Part shown: positions 1 to 12,490 of the stretch, piece by piece
Numbering within the stretch: position 1 is the first letter of the stretch
How the letters are laid out: every line of letters begins with the position of its first letter
Source of the DNA: Owenia fusiformis
Taxonomy: Eukaryota > Annelida > Polychaeta > Sabellida > Oweniidae
Direction: 5' to 3'
NCBI GenBank assembly: GCA_903813345.2
Contig: CAIIXF020000001.1
Location: forward strand, 9,029,598 to 9,093,597
DNA: 64,000 nt
Position numbers and translations under genes: made by a program
The notes under the pieces: generated by a model
The model's input: only the letters and a program-made list of their open reading frames with translations
What the model was told of the DNA's origin: nothing
Databases searched by the model: none

Positions 1-319
1 AACCCTGTGTTACCTCTAATAATAGTGGATCAACCTCTTAATAATACCCAGAACTTTGAGGTGTAGCAACTTGTAACTGGAGTATGAAGTAAAGCTTTTT
101 CTGAAAAATTTAGTTTAAAATTGCTCTTCTAGTAAGCATCTTTGGAAGTATCAACATTTAAATTGAAACTGCAATAAAAATTAAATAATAATTTTTTAAA
201 GCTTTGATGTTTACTGAAATAGAGGTATCAATGTGAAACACTTCTGTAGATGGAACATTTCCATAAGTGGAACATTACCCCAGTGTGCTATAGCCTGTTA
301 TGTGTAATGCTATTTGCAG

Positions 320-1736
320 GTAAATAAAACTCTTGAAGAGCTTCATATGCAGAAATATGACATGAGGGACTTTGGAGCAACTATGTTAGCTGAACAACTA
401 AAACATAACTTTCATCTTACTTATCTCAACCTGAGTTGGTAAGTCTTCCTTTACAAAATGTATTGGTCTGTAGATCGTAGGAGCAGTGCCTGGTGTATTT
501 GATCCAATTTAATTTCAATTTCAAAACAAAACAAAAATAAACCATCCAGACCAAAGAACAAGGTTTGTAGCATTTATAGACTTCATTTATATTTTATTTC
601 AGTAACAGAATCACAAGAGATGGCACTAAGGAATTAGCCAAGTTATTAAAGGAAAACACTCCCCTTAAGGTTTTAGACCTTGGCTTCAATAGACTAGAAA
701 ATGATGGAGCTAAATATTTAGCAGAAGCCCTAGGAACATATAATGTCAATCTTACCACGTGAGTTATACATCCCATCCTTCCCTACATAATACTTTCAAA
801 CTCTGTTAAAGTCATAACTGTCATATCCTTTTTGTAAAATGTAAACCAAATGAAAGTCAGATTCATCTCAATATGAATATAATAAAAAAAGCTGCAACAG
901 ATTTTGTGTTTTAATCAGGTTTGAAGGTTCAATTATCAGCATTGAGTTGTATTTGCAAAATGCATTATAAAATTGTGTATCATAAATATATTGTACTGTA
1001 TTTATGTTGTCAGGCTTGTGATAGGCAGTAACAATATAGAAGGTGAGGGACTATGTGCTATAGCTGACTGCATGAAGATCAACAACAGTCTCACCAATGT
1101 CTACATCTGGGGAAACATTCTTGAGGAATCTGCTTGCATTGTGAGTGATTCATTAGCTATAGAATATTTTCCTCATTTTGAATATAAAATGTTTAACTCT
1201 AGTGCTTAGGTGTGTCATACCTTGAGAAAGGAATTCTTTTCTATCCCCTGTACATGCTGTACAAACCTACATCTTTTCAGTGAGAAACAGACATTTTTCA
1301 AGTATTCTTACAAGTTTGTTGCTCCAGTTTGAATGCAATACTCTGTGAACAAATCAAATGTCATGTTATTAGAGGCCACACAAGGGAGGAAGGCACTCTC
1401 ATTGTTTCATTGTTTGCTATTTCTCTTCCTTGATCAATTCAAACATCTCTCTGTCTTTCCACATAATGACAACATGGGCACAGTTTGGCTTTACAGTTCA
1501 AATCATTTATGCCACTTTTCTGATGCAGAAGTATGAATGAAATAAATTAATTTTGCTTGCAGGCATTTGCCAACTTAATCGAAACAGGACGCCTTAAGAA
1601 AGAGAACACAGACGTTCAACCTTATGTTGTAGATGGGGTCACATCACTTTGTGAACTAAACCATCACATTAGAAGACAATATTACTATACCCACACATTT
1701 GGTGGTGATGTATCCAAAAAGACAATAAGGACCTAA
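320..1736 (+). CDS. LRRC34: LRRC34-like leucine-rich-repeat protein, 3' exons (5' part outside window)
   Basis: Four coding exons are seen: 320-438, 603-758, 1014-1140 and 1563-1736 (stop TAA). Each is bounded by AG/GT sites and the phases join (2, 2, 0). The translation holds ribonuclease-inhibitor-type LRRs: LxxLxLSCNRIT, LKVLDLGFNRLENDGAKYL, and a third repeat with SLTNVYIWGN. A non-repeat tail follows (AFANLIETGRL, then VVDGVTSLCELNHHIRRQYYY), which resembles the C terminus of LRRC34. LRRC34 is described as a nucleolar/cytoplasmic LRR protein of germ and stem cells; its molecular role is not settled. The start codon and earlier repeats lie upstream of the window. The LRR class is certain. 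The LRRC34 name rests on the C-terminal tail and is less sure; another NLR-type LRR protein is the alternative. Confidence 0.75.
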
Positions 1737-2261
1737 TGTATATCACATCTTTAGAACCAGATATCAGTATCTACTTTTGCATCAAGCCCCTGTATCCTCC
1801 TCCCTATTTGTCTCCCTAAAGTGCAAGGTAAAGAATCTGAGGGGTTGCAGAGGCCTGATGTAAGACATATAGTCAAAACCGAATTCCAATCCACTTTGCT
1901 CCATGTCCCATCAAGATTTTGAAGGATGTTCATAAATGTCTTGTTGACTCCAACATTACACTAGAAATAACTGCACAGATTTTACTCTACGGAAATATTA
2001 ATAAAAATTACAGATGTACGAGGAACTACAAGTGCATCTGTAGATTGACAGAAGAACGTTAAAAGTACAATTCTTGATCAAATGTTTTTACAGTGAAGTT
2101 ACAGTCAACAACTTAGAGGAACCAAAACAATAAGAAAGATCTAAATTAATTTATAATAAATTCTAAAAATCAACAATATATTTATTTACTTTATATGTAC
2201 ATATTACATTTTTGTATATAAAGCATTGTACAAATGTATATATTGTAAATCAGAAAACAAT

Positions 2262-2267
2262 AATAAA
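2262..2267 (+). terminator. poly(A) signal of the LRRC34-like gene
   Basis: AATAAA lies about 530 nt after the stop codon in AT-rich, non-coding sequence (1737-2290, read as 3' UTR). The next gene on the opposite strand ends near 2530, so the two 3' ends face each other with only about 250 bp between their signals. Confidence 0.6.
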
Positions 2268-2533
2268 TATCTTACATTTTGTATGTTTGGTTATTTTAAA
2301 TGTCTCATAATTTTGGCATGATATTATTTAACTTGCACCATTTTAGACTTTTTTGTCAAGTTTTAATTTGGTGGGATAGGAATCGGGATGAGACAATAAA
2401 CATACATCTTGATCGTTCTGTTATGATTGGTTATGATAAGCTAGATCAAAGGATTATCTCTTATTCCAAGAGTAGACATGAAGCTCTTTGTTAAAGAAAA
2501 ATCATATTGAAAAGGGTATGGTTGTTTTTATGA

Positions 2534-2539
2534 TTTATT
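2534..2539 (-). terminator. poly(A) signal of PEX14
   Basis: TTTATT on the plus strand reads AATAAA on the minus strand, about 75 nt after the PEX14 stop codon at 2615-2617. Confidence 0.6.
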
Positions 2540-2614
2540 TGTGTATATTGATTAACATGTACTTAGATTAACATGTCTTGAGCAAGCAATACTGTTGTAG
2601 ATTTGTAATAATTT

Positions 2615-5600
2615 CTATGATGGTGAACTAACTATGGGATTATCTTGCTGCTTCATGACCTCAGTATCTTCTAATCCAGCAATCATACCTTTCGTTTGGG
2701 ATGCATCAATTCCATTCACATGTGGTGTGTCGCCATCTCCATTTACTTGGAGTGTGTCATTATTCTTCACTTCAATATTGCTATCAATCACAACAGTCTC
2801 ATGCTCCTTTCCAAGAAGGATGTTCTCCTCTTTTCTATCAAGGTCATTAGTCTTAGATTCAAGCTTTTGTGAATTTGTTTCTAAGTCACTGTCTGCTTGT
2901 TCACTGAATTCCACAATTTTATCATCTTGACCCTGAAGATCATTTCTGGAGTCTCTGGATGTGACCTCCCCTGTGTTGTCTGCTATTGAAGTGTCAGGTG
3001 ATCCTTGTGTGTTGTCTTGCTCCTGAAATATAATGGAAATAGTATACATGTCTTCAATAATGTTACATTATACAATACAACATATTTTCTCTCTAAAACC
3101 CTCAGCTGTTACAGTGTTACCAGTTATCATTGTTGGTAGTTCACTCAAGAAAGGTTTTTTTCTATGGTAGTCAATGGAGCATGTTCCGTTTTCACTTAAA
3201 TTCACTAAGGTATTTATAAATACACACTAAAATATATGCAAAGAACTAATAAAATTGTTTGTTTATACAAAACAATCAAAAATATTGCTTCTCTTTGTTA
3301 ATCTGTATCTCTGTATAACTCTTTTTTTAATAAAATATGTTTCCTTCAACTTCCTTTAACTTATGAGATATTTGGGATGGGATTTTCAATTTAATGATGG
3401 CTCTTTGGAGGTGTTTGACAAACTTCTTTCATTTCTCTCATTTGAAATAAAAGATTTAATCCAAAAAATCATGCCAATACCTGTGATGTGTCCTCTAAGG
3501 CAGGTGGTGGTGGTCTCTGCCAGGCAGGAATAACTGGGGTAGAAGCTGGAGTAGGTGGGAACTGACGTCTAAAAACAAAAAGATCCTCTCCTTTACCTGA
3601 CTGTACCAACCCTATTACAGTATGCGTGTACATGAGATCATTGTTTATATTCCACTACCAATTTCATGAAAAGGCAGTAAATCTGTTATTTCACTAATGT
3701 TGATATATGATAATCATGGTTTTATTAACAATATCTAAAATATTATAGGATTAGGCTACAATTTTAAATTGGCTAGAGCATAACACTTACCTGTTCAACA
3801 GAAGGCCCTTCAATGAAGTGATTTCAGTCTTGATCTCATTCACATAGCTCGCCTCTGTAGTCTTCATTGCACTGCTACTCTGGAACTGAGTGAATATAAT
3901 AATTAAGAATTTTACATTTACAATATAGTAAAATTATAATACCTGTCTATCGTGTACTGTCTTTACTCAATAATATGACATAGGCTTTGGAGGGGGTAAT
4001 GATAACTCTATTTATGTAGCATAATATTTTTGTTATATTCTATGGATTTAAACTTACTGCTGTATTGCCAGTGTTGAGACTAATCTGTCTAATCTGACTT
4101 GCCTGTTGCCCAACTGTCTCATTCACCGTATCTAACAAATAACAACACATATCATGGAATATCTGAACAAGTTAAGTAAAAGTATTCAAATAGTAATGTA
4201 AAAAAGGCTGTACATTCAAGAGGATATCAAACAGATTATATTTTTGAGATATTTCAATGAAAAGTATTGATGAATTTCCTGATTTAATTTAACTTTTTGT
4301 ACCTCAGGTATTTCAGAAAAGAATACACCTCAAGTATTTCAGAAAAGAATACATGTTTGATGCATTATAACAATAAAAGCATGTCCATAGGCAGGGGGGC
4401 TAGCACAACACAAAGTGACTAAAAGGGATTGTCAAAACTCCGGATAGTTCTACTTTATAAGTTAACACTTATTACTTGTAAAAATCAATTAATTAATACA
4501 AGTACTTACATACCAGCCAACCTAAGACCAAAAATTTGCGGTAGTTATTTATTTAATTGCGGTATTTTTGCGGTCGATTTTTTCAAAATGCAGTAGTTTT
4601 TGTGGTATTTTTCGACAAAAATGCGGTAGTTTTTCGGGAGATTTTGAAAAAATATGGTAGTTTTTGCAAACGATTTTTGAAAAAATGGTACTTTATCGGA
4701 AGTTTTTGAAAAATGCGGTAGTTTTACGGTAGATTTTTGAAAAACTGTAGTTTTGCAGAAGATTTTGTAAAATGCGGTAGTTTTTCAGTAGATTTAAAAA
4801 AATATGGTAGTTTTTGCGGTCGATTTTTGAAAAAATTGTAGTTTTGGGGAAGATTTTGAAAAATGTGGTAGTTTTACGGTAGATTTTTAAAAAACTTCAA
4901 TGAATAAATGATAAAGTATGTTTTTCGAACACAGCATGCATGGAACTCTTTCATAAACAGACTAACAATTTGAACACTTCAGTGTTTTTATAACTACAGT
5001 AGAACCTGTAGTAGTTGAACACTGTGTTTTTGTATCACGATACCCAGTGTGTTGACTGATTACACGCCAGCTTACTTAGTTACTTACTAAGTACGCAATA
5101 ACCACTGTCACAGACCTGCTGACACCTATTTATTTTTGGGATGGTAATGGAATATTACAAGGGCAATACGAGAAGAATTAAGTTTTTCAGAATTTCCAAA
5201 TAATAACGGTAGATTTTATGGTAGTTTGAACAAGAATACTGTTAATTCTAGCAGAAATACGGTAGATTTTCAAATATTTACGGTATATTTTACAGCCGTT
5301 CTTATAGATAAAATCGAATCATAATAAAATATTTTACGGTAGATTTCGGTAAAATTATGGTCAATTTTTTTACAGTTGTTTTTTCGGGAAAAAAATCTAC
5401 CGTAATTTTACCGAAATCTACCGTAAAATATTTTATTATAATTCGATTTTTTCTATAAGAACGGCCATAAATTTTACGGTAGATTACCGTCAAAATACGG
5501 TAGGTTGGCAGGTATGACTTATACAAGAACACAAATGTGTACAATATGTCCCCACCTATGGGTAATCCTGTCAAATGATTATCCTAAAAATGAGTAGACA

Positions 5601-6946
5601 AGACTTTACCGACACAATTTGAGGACGGAGAATCCAAAATGGCCATCTTAAAATTTACCAAGAATGACAAAAAATTAGTCAGTTCTAGATTTTCATACTA
5701 AGAACCACCCCTGAAAATTTGAAATTGATCCCTCACACAGTTAACCAGAAAACATGTAAACAAGACGTTACAGACAAGATTTGAGGACATAAAATCCAAA
5801 ATGGCTGCCTTGACATTTATCCAGAATGCCAAAAACTAATCTGTTCTAGATTTTCATACTAAGAATCATCCCTGAAAATTTAAAATTGATGTACCAAACA
5901 GTTCACCTGGAAATGTGTAGACAAGACTTTACAGACAAGATTTTAGGACAGAAAATCCAAAATGGCTGCCTTGACATTTACCAAGAATGCCCAAAAACTA
6001 ATCAGTTCTAGATTTTCATACTAAGAATCATCCCTGAAAATTTGAAATTGATCTACCAAACGGTTCACCTAAAAACGCGTAGACAAGACTTTACGGGCAA
6101 GATTTTAAGACGGAATTTCCAAAATGGCTGCCTTGACATTTATCCAGAATGCCGTAAAAATTATCAGATCTAGATTTTCATACTGAGAGTCATCCCTGAA
6201 AATTTGAAATTGATCTACCAAACGGTTCACCTGAAAATGCGTAGACAAGACTTTACAGACAAGATTTTAGGACGGAAAATCCAAAATGGCTGCCTTGACA
6301 TTTACCCAGAATGCCCAAAAACTAATCAGATCTAGATTCTCATACTAAGAATCATCCCTGAAAATTTGAAATTGATCTACCAAACGGTTCACCTGAAAAC
6401 GCGTAGACAAGACTTTACAGACAAGATTTTAGGACGGAAAAATCCAAAATGGCCGACAATAAAAAAGTGATTATGAGTTTTTGCTGAAATCTTTTTACAA
6501 AATTATCACATATACCTATTGTTAACAATAACATAAGCTTTTACAACAAAGTACACCTGAAATTATTTATAAAGCTACTAAAAAGTTAAAGCATGAAAAC
6601 TGAAAAACACCATTCAATATGATAGAAAGTATTATCGCGCGCTAACTTTTCTTAAAACATTCAAAATGGCTGACATGACTGAGCTAACAGGTCCAAAACC
6701 TAATCAGATCTAGAATGAAGTGAGCTGAACAAGATGTTAAAGTTTTAAAAGCAACTGTGAAGCCGTTTTTCTTAAAGTTTGCAGACAAGGATTTTAGCAT
6801 TTGACTTCAAAATGGCCGACAGGAAGTAGGTATCAAGTTAATTTTTTTTCATCCACATCTGTATGCACTCATAAATTATCCCTGAAAATTTGAAGGTGAT
6901 ATCTGCAGCGGTTTTGGAGAAAACTCCCGGACGTACGGACAGACAG

Positions 6947-6977
<31 letters not shown>

Positions 6978-8773
6978 GACAGACGGACGCGGACAATATG
7001 GCCCCACACTATGTGGTGGGGACATAAAAAGGCTCACCTAATGTTTCATTGAGTTTGTCCAATGTTGTCTTCATAGAATTTTGAAGCTGATTGACTGAAC
7101 TTTGGAGAGTTTCTAACTGTTTCTCTTCTGCACTCTTTCCCATCAGATAAGGAATAACATATTTCTGAAATAATCATCACATATGAACTTCTTAATGTTA
7201 TAAAAGCATAGCACTACCGGTAAGTGATCCAGTGATCTCCCCAGGATTTTTTCTCGGGTATATACAAAGTTTTCATTTTCACAATTCAGACCAATGCCAA
7301 CATGCCAATTTTTCATGATTTTTCTCCCTTTCAAGTGGGTGCATATGGAATTTCAGGTTGGTGCAAGCCTATTTTCAAAATCTTAGGTGGGTGATGCGCC
7401 CACTTGCTTTAATGCTGGGGAGATCACTGTAAGATTATGAGATCAATTAGAATTTATGATATACATCTCACTTTTAGTAAAAACTCAATTTTTGAATGAG
7501 AATATGTTTATATATGTTAATATCCTTTTTATGTATCTTAGTACATTCTTCTATAATTATCAAACATCAAAGTCATGAAAAGGAGAGTACATGTGGTTTT
7601 CCGTAATCTTAAATCTAAAGTACTGTGTGTGACATGTACCTTCACTAATGCGTAAACAGCATATACAGCACTGACAACAAATGCGAAGTCTTTAATTCTT
7701 GTCCACCATGACACTGGACCAGGTAGAGGCTGTAACGGTTGTAATTGTCCTTGTGGGTAGGGTCCCTGTTGGTACTGGCCTGGGGGTTGGGCCACAGGGG
7801 AAGAGGTATTTTGCACTGGAAGTGGGTTGTTTTGATCACCAGATGTACCTGACCTCTCTATTGCAATATCAATTTCTTCACTTGTAAGCCCTGAAAACAT
7901 CGAGAATAAATGAATTTTATAACAGTTCTGCAAATTATAGTTTAGCATCTGATCTCCCATCGGGACCTATAGGGAGTGACAAAATTGCAAGCAACATGTA
8001 CAATTGACCAATCAATCTAGCCTTTACAATCTCAAATACAATATCTTCTAAACGACATTGAGTTATTTGGAAACATATTTCAAACCACAAAGTTATTAAA
8101 ATGTGCACACATAACATTAGAAAACTGATATATAGTACTACAAAATCAATTCTGTGTCTCATAAGTCCATGTAGGGGTATTTTGCAAAGGTGATACTTTT
8201 TAAAATAAAATAAATGAAATAAAATTACCTTTTTTCTCAAGAAAAGCTTTTCTCTGGGCAAAGTTGCTGGACCGAACTTGGGGATTCTGTAGAAACTTGA
8301 TAGCTGTACCAATCTGGAATGGTAAACAAGACATGTACAATACAGTGTAGCTCATTAGATAAGACAAGGCATTAACATGAAAAATATCACTACATGCCAT
8401 TGGATACAATTGACAGGCAACCGCCAGACGCTCCCAGCCAAACACCATCCACAAAAAGACTATAACAATATGTCACCACCAAGTGGTGACATAAAAACAG
8501 GCAATCATATCAAGTATGATATGAATATACTAGTAACCTATGCCTATAATATATTTCATGTATACGTTGTATAGACCAGGTATTTGTACGCATTGAGATA
8601 AATGTTACATCTACTGACCAATTTCTGATCAAGTCAAGGCAGAAAGTTGGAATGGCCTTTGGTTAAGTATAGTCAAAGCATGTAATTCTTACCAAATTTT
8701 CTCTAGGTTGGGTTACAGGTGGTGAGGCTGCAGGTGACATGGCCTGAGGATCATCTGAACCATCACTTGCCAT
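2615..8773 (-). CDS. PEX14: Peroxisomal membrane docking protein PEX14
   Basis: Eight exons in transcript order: 8693-8773 (ATG at 8773), 8229-8313, 7640-7890, 7038-7164, 4058-4131, 3791-3885, 3481-3568, 2615-3022. They join in frame to 402 codons, near the usual length of animal PEX14 (about 380). Exons 2-3 encode the Pex14 N domain that binds PEX5 WxxxF motifs: IKFLQNPQVRSS, then AFLEKKGLTSEEIDIAIERSG. Exon 3 continues with a Pro/Gln-rich linker and the hydrophobic membrane segment (FAFVVSAVYAVYALVK, about residues 115-140). Exons 4-6 form the coiled coil. Exon 7 is Pro-rich, and exon 8 is a long acidic, probably disordered tail. PEX14 docks the cargo-loaded PEX5 receptor at the peroxisome membrane with PEX13. 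Intron 4 (4132-7037) is swollen by two mobile elements. Splice junctions are inferred, but all keep phase. Confidence 0.93.
4509..5516. mobile_element. Non-autonomous TIR element with 5-bp target duplication, in PEX14 intron 4
   Basis: The ends are a 16-bp inverted repeat, CATACCAGCCAACCTA on the left and its near-perfect complement (one mismatch) on the right. ACTTA is repeated directly outside both ends (4504-4508 and 5517-5521). The interior contains many degenerate units of the type GCGGTAGTTTTT. A strong stem (about 5295-5365 against 5395-5467) sits next to the right end. No transposase frame is visible. Confidence 0.75.
5545..7026. mobile_element. 1.5-kb TIR element (TATGTCCCCACC ends), in PEX14 intron 4
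   Basis: The left end starts TATGTCCCCACC and the right end is the inverted GGTGGGGACATA. The interior is a 162-bp tandem array, then a unique part, then a GACA/GACG-rich simple repeat (about 6933-6992). No reading frame of note is present. Short relatives of the same terminal motif occur at 8469-8493 and 46281-46307. Confidence 0.6.
5594..6450. repeat. 162-bp tandem repeat, five full units plus a partial
   Basis: The marker GTAGACAAGACTTTA or a close variant recurs at 5594, 5756, 5917, 6079, 6241 and 6403, a spacing of 161-162 bp. Each unit carries CCAAAATGGCTGCC and CATCCCTGAAAATTTGAA. Units differ by scattered substitutions, most in the first two. Confidence 0.85.
7230..7429. mobile_element. 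200-bp hAT-like MITE, copy 1, in PEX14 intron 3-4 region
   Basis: The ends are CAGTGATCTCCCCAG and its inverse CTGGGGAGATCACTG. The interior has the phrase AAGTGGGTGCA repeated and a CACAATTCAGA block. A second copy with the same ends and interior is at 15735-15941. CAG-starting termini are typical of hAT elements; a clean 8-bp duplication is not visible here. Confidence 0.65.
8469..8493. repeat. Perfect 25-bp palindrome of transposon-end type
   Basis: The inverted arms TATGTCACCAC and GTGGTGACATA are separated by CAA. It resembles two fused ends of the TATGTCCCCACC family, and a relative sits at 46281-46307. It lies in PEX14 intron 1. Confidence 0.6.
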
Positions 8774-9908
8774 GATGTATGATACTTTATGGTTACAGCT
8801 CTAGACACACCTGACTGTTAACTAACATACTTGAATACAGCAACTCAGAAATCTGAAATAACAATAATCTTATTTTGTAAAGTATTTGTACATAAGTTAA
8901 TGGACAGCTTGTCCATGATCTGGTAAGTACAATTTGAAATTTGTTAAATTTTTGTGCAAAAATCTGAGTACTAAGAATTTCCTGATCTGTCAACAAGGTC
9001 AACACCCTTTAGCCCAAATGAAACGTGATTGCCTTGCATACCGATTGTCGTGAGTTATACCTGTGCCATTATGTTGGTCTTTACAACTTATCATGATTAA
9101 TTCATTGCATGAAATGAAGAATTGTTATTATTGTACATTTACCTGTTTTATTCATGAACACTTGGAGAAAGCTAACCACCAAACTCTTTATGTTGTACAC
9201 ATTATAAAGATCTTTCTAAGGATCATGATAGATGTTTATAATTCATGATTGTAGCCACAGAAACAAATCTAAATAATTCCATGGAGGACAACCAAAATGC
9301 CTTCCAAATCCTTGGGCAATAGTTCTTCAGTGCAATCAAAGTATTGACCAAAGAATGGTTGTCTTTACACCCTTTACATTATTGCCCGACAACATAACTG
9401 GCTATAAATTCATTCATTTGATCACTTTTTATTTGGTGATGAGGCCAAAACAATATGAAGTAAGAATGAAGATAGAATACAAGATGAACCAATCTAATAA
9501 TCTACATATGAAGATGTACATCTGTGTTATTGATATATGACTGCCATTGTCAATGTCATATCATTACTATCATTATCAATCACATCAAATATACTGTAGA
9601 TCGGAGTTGGAATACTTGGCTACCATTGGTAATTTGGTTTCCTGGATAAAAAAACGTTTTCTACTTTTCTGGCCCATTGCAGCACCATTCAAATGAATCG
9701 AGGTTTATACTCGATAGGGTAAGTACTTTATCTATCAGGAAACATTTCTAAGTTAGGTTAGAAACAGAATTTCTTGAGATGGCGGAGAAGACTTTGTTGA
9801 CCAAAATAATTTTCTGAAACAGGGATCTTTGCGATGGTACTTCTCTCCAGGTTCATTTATCTCAAAATCCGTAACCCTATCATTATCTTGTAAGGCCCTG
9901 GGGTAATG
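8774..9908. other. PEX14 upstream region; no gene seen
   Basis: AT-rich sequence upstream of the PEX14 start codon. It must hold the promoter and 5' UTR, possibly with a non-coding first exon, but no TATA box or conserved reading frame could be supported. Confidence 0.4.
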
Positions 9909-10240
9909 CAGGGTTCGATCTTAGCGGTAGCAAGGAGCAAATTTGCTACCTGATTACACATTTTGCTCCAAAACTTCGTGGCTGGGAGCAAATGCTTGCT
10001 ACCTTAAATTTACGCAATGAATCTCATGTATTTCAACCCTTCTATCGATAGAATAAATGGAACTTACCACTCCCGATATTTTTTCATTTTTTCATCGTGT
10101 TTCCGATAGGAGCAATTTGCTACCTGATAATATTTTCTTGGAGCATTTTTGTTGCTACCTGAATATGGGGATCTGCTCCTTGTTTTGGTAGAAGGTAGCA
10201 AATCCTTGCTACTGGTAAAAAAAGTTAAGGTCAGACCTTG
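9909..10240. mobile_element. 332-bp TIR element, CAGGGTTC family copy 1
   Basis: It begins CAGGGTTCGATCTTA and ends in an imperfect inverse (RC CAAGGTCTGACCTTA). TAATG is directly repeated at 9904-9908 and 10241-10245. The interior repeats GGAGCAAATTTGCTACC-like phrases in both orientations. The same end type and the same 5-bp duplication length occur at 11135-12140. Confidence 0.7.
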
Positions 10241-10441
10241 TAATGGCAAGCTATAGTCGGAGACATTATAAACCTCAACCATCAAAAGTTGTCACAATGA
10301 GCTAAATTCTAAGTCTCAAACTACAGAGCACTCAATTCGCTTATTCACTTATAATTTATGACATGTTTGACAGAATGTCTTTTTCATATTGTTAGTCATT
10401 ATTTATGTTCACCACTTCAGACAAAACTCTAATGAAGACTG

Positions 10442-10488
10442 GGAACTGTTTCACTGAGCTGGAACTGTTTCACTGAGCTGGAACTGTG
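10442..10488. repeat. 19-bp tandem repeat, about 2.5 units
   Basis: GGAACTGTTTCACTGAGCT is repeated back to back, just left of the inverted repeat that starts at 10494. Confidence 0.7.
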
Positions 10489-10737
10489 TTCATTATAAAT
10501 CCGACCGTCGTATGCTGTTATTTGTTGTTACTTTTTCTTATTTGGATATTTCTTTTTTCTTGCATACGATGGCCGTACACACAAGCCGGTTCTATATTGC
10601 AGGAAATGCTTTCCTGGCCTGTCTACCCAACCAAATTGACACAAATGATAAATTAATTTCTTTGCTTCGACTATAAAGTATTTAATCTTACCTTAGGTAC
10701 GTAAAACGCTTGGAAATTGAGGAAACATAAGCATGCT

Positions 10738-10791
10738 GCTTGAATTTTAAAATTTTTTCATTTTGCTTGAATTTTAAAATTTTTTCATTTT
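10738..10791. repeat. 27-bp perfect tandem duplication
   Basis: A 27-bp T-rich unit (GCTTGAATTTTAAAA, then TTTTTTCATTTT) occurs twice in direct succession. Confidence 0.85.
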
Positions 10792-11134
10792 GCTTACCAA
10801 GGTCACTTCTGGGTAAATCTGATAGTCTTGATGTAAAACTATATCAAAAACGAAATCATAAGTATTTGTTACACGAAGATTCAGATCGAAGAAAAGCAGT
10901 GTCCTTAAGAAGGGAAGTAACATGGAAAAGTTATTGTTTCAGAAATGAGAAAAGTAAGTAGTATGAGACAACGGCTTTTGAATCTCTGTGTAATAACTTA
11001 TTATGATTCCGTTTCAATACATGTTTACATTTAGACTACCGGAAACAACATTTAGCAACATGGCTGGCGATAATGACAATATACTTCAATTGATTATATT
11101 TTGTCAATTATCAAGCATTTTACATGTCTAAGGT

Positions 11135-12140
11135 CAGGGTTCGAACTTAACTTTTCAGACTGGTAGTGAAAATAGTTCCCGGACATTTTTTCTAGGTAAC
11201 TAAATTCCAAAGTAAGGTAGTTGTTTTTACCGGTTGAAAAAATGTTGATAGACACGGTTTTCCTTCACACTAAAAACAAGTCTATCGATCTGTTGATCTC
11301 AAATTTATTATTAATTATTATTCCATGATAACATTTGAAACTTCATGCCTTGTTTTCAGAGATAGTGCTAAGAACATGTATCTATCATGTCTATGTGGAA
11401 TCACACCAGGAAACTTTCAGAATAATAGATATAAATATATTTGCCTCAAAAGATAGTATTTTTCTGACTCAAAAGTAAACAGAATTAACTTTAGACCTTA
11501 GAAGAATGTTTCAAGTTAAACAATTCAGAGAAAACTTGTTGTCTTATGAGAACATACACATTGGTAGTCATGTGATCAGACCAAATTATAACAGGCCAAT
11601 CATGTTGTTTCAATATTCAAATTTAAATTTCCCACAATGATAAACATTCCTAAGTGGCTCTAAGTGAAAGGTCAACCTGCTTAATCTATGCAGCTGTTGC
11701 GTATTAGAGTTTCCCTCCCCAAGATTTTATTTTTTATTTCAAATCTACATGGTGAAATGGGAACTGCAAACTTTATTGAAGGGGGTATGCTTATTGAAAG
11801 CAATTACTAGTATTTTTCTCAATAGATGTCTCCCTCACACTAATCTGAGAACAGGAAGTTCAAAAAGTATCTTAATAATACAGTGATTTTACCTGAAAAT
11901 TGCCGGTTTTTAAGACTTTATTTTAGAAAAATAAGAATCAGTATGGTAAGTCAACACTTTATCTTATGTTTTGAGAAGTTATAGCCTAAAAGCTGAAGTG
12001 AAAGAGGACGAAAAGTGCCAAAGAAAAACATTTCAAAAAAGTCAGGAAACTGTTTTCGTTACTTGGGCATGTTGCTAGGTAGTGATTTGAGAAAATAAAG
12101 GAACGAATCGTAACTTCCGCAACGCTAATTTAGAACCCTG
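11135..12140. mobile_element. 1.0-kb TIR element, CAGGGTTC family copy 2
   Basis: The ends are CAGGGTTCGAACTTAA and, inverted, TTTAGAACCCTG. AAGGT is directly repeated at 11130-11134 and 12141-12145. It is nested within the 10494-12698 element, so it inserted later. No protein is encoded. Confidence 0.7.
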
Positions 12141-12463
12141 AAGGTTAGACTATATCCTATTTAGTCTGAATTATATTTAGACTATAAGGCACCTATGGTA
12201 AAGTTTGGTAATATGAAATATTTGTTTACGTAGGAAGTGCTATTCAAAATGGCCGATTGGTAAAATTAATTTGCACATTTGTTACTTCAACTAGCTTTAT
12301 TTCCACTTGACAATATGCTGTGTTACTTTTTATTGCATTTAATTGTACCTTACTATTTAATTGAAATTTTGTAATGTTTATTCTATTGAAGAAATAGTTC
12401 CTCTAATTGATAATTTTGTGCAAAAAATTTCACTGCAATTTCCACAGGAAAGTAGTACATCAT

Positions 12464-12490
12464 AACAGACTGACTTCTAGTCAGTCTGTT
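12464..12490. repeat. 27-bp palindrome
   Basis: AACAGACTGAC and GTCAGTCTGTT flank a 5-nt loop. Its role is unknown; it may be the footprint of an excised element. Confidence 0.6.

Noticed and set aside
7538-7960. Independent 140-codon gene
   Set aside because: It is PEX14 exon 3 read through both splice sites into the introns.
8774-9060. PEX14 TATA promoter
   Set aside because: No convincing TATA, Inr or 5' exon boundary could be placed by eye.
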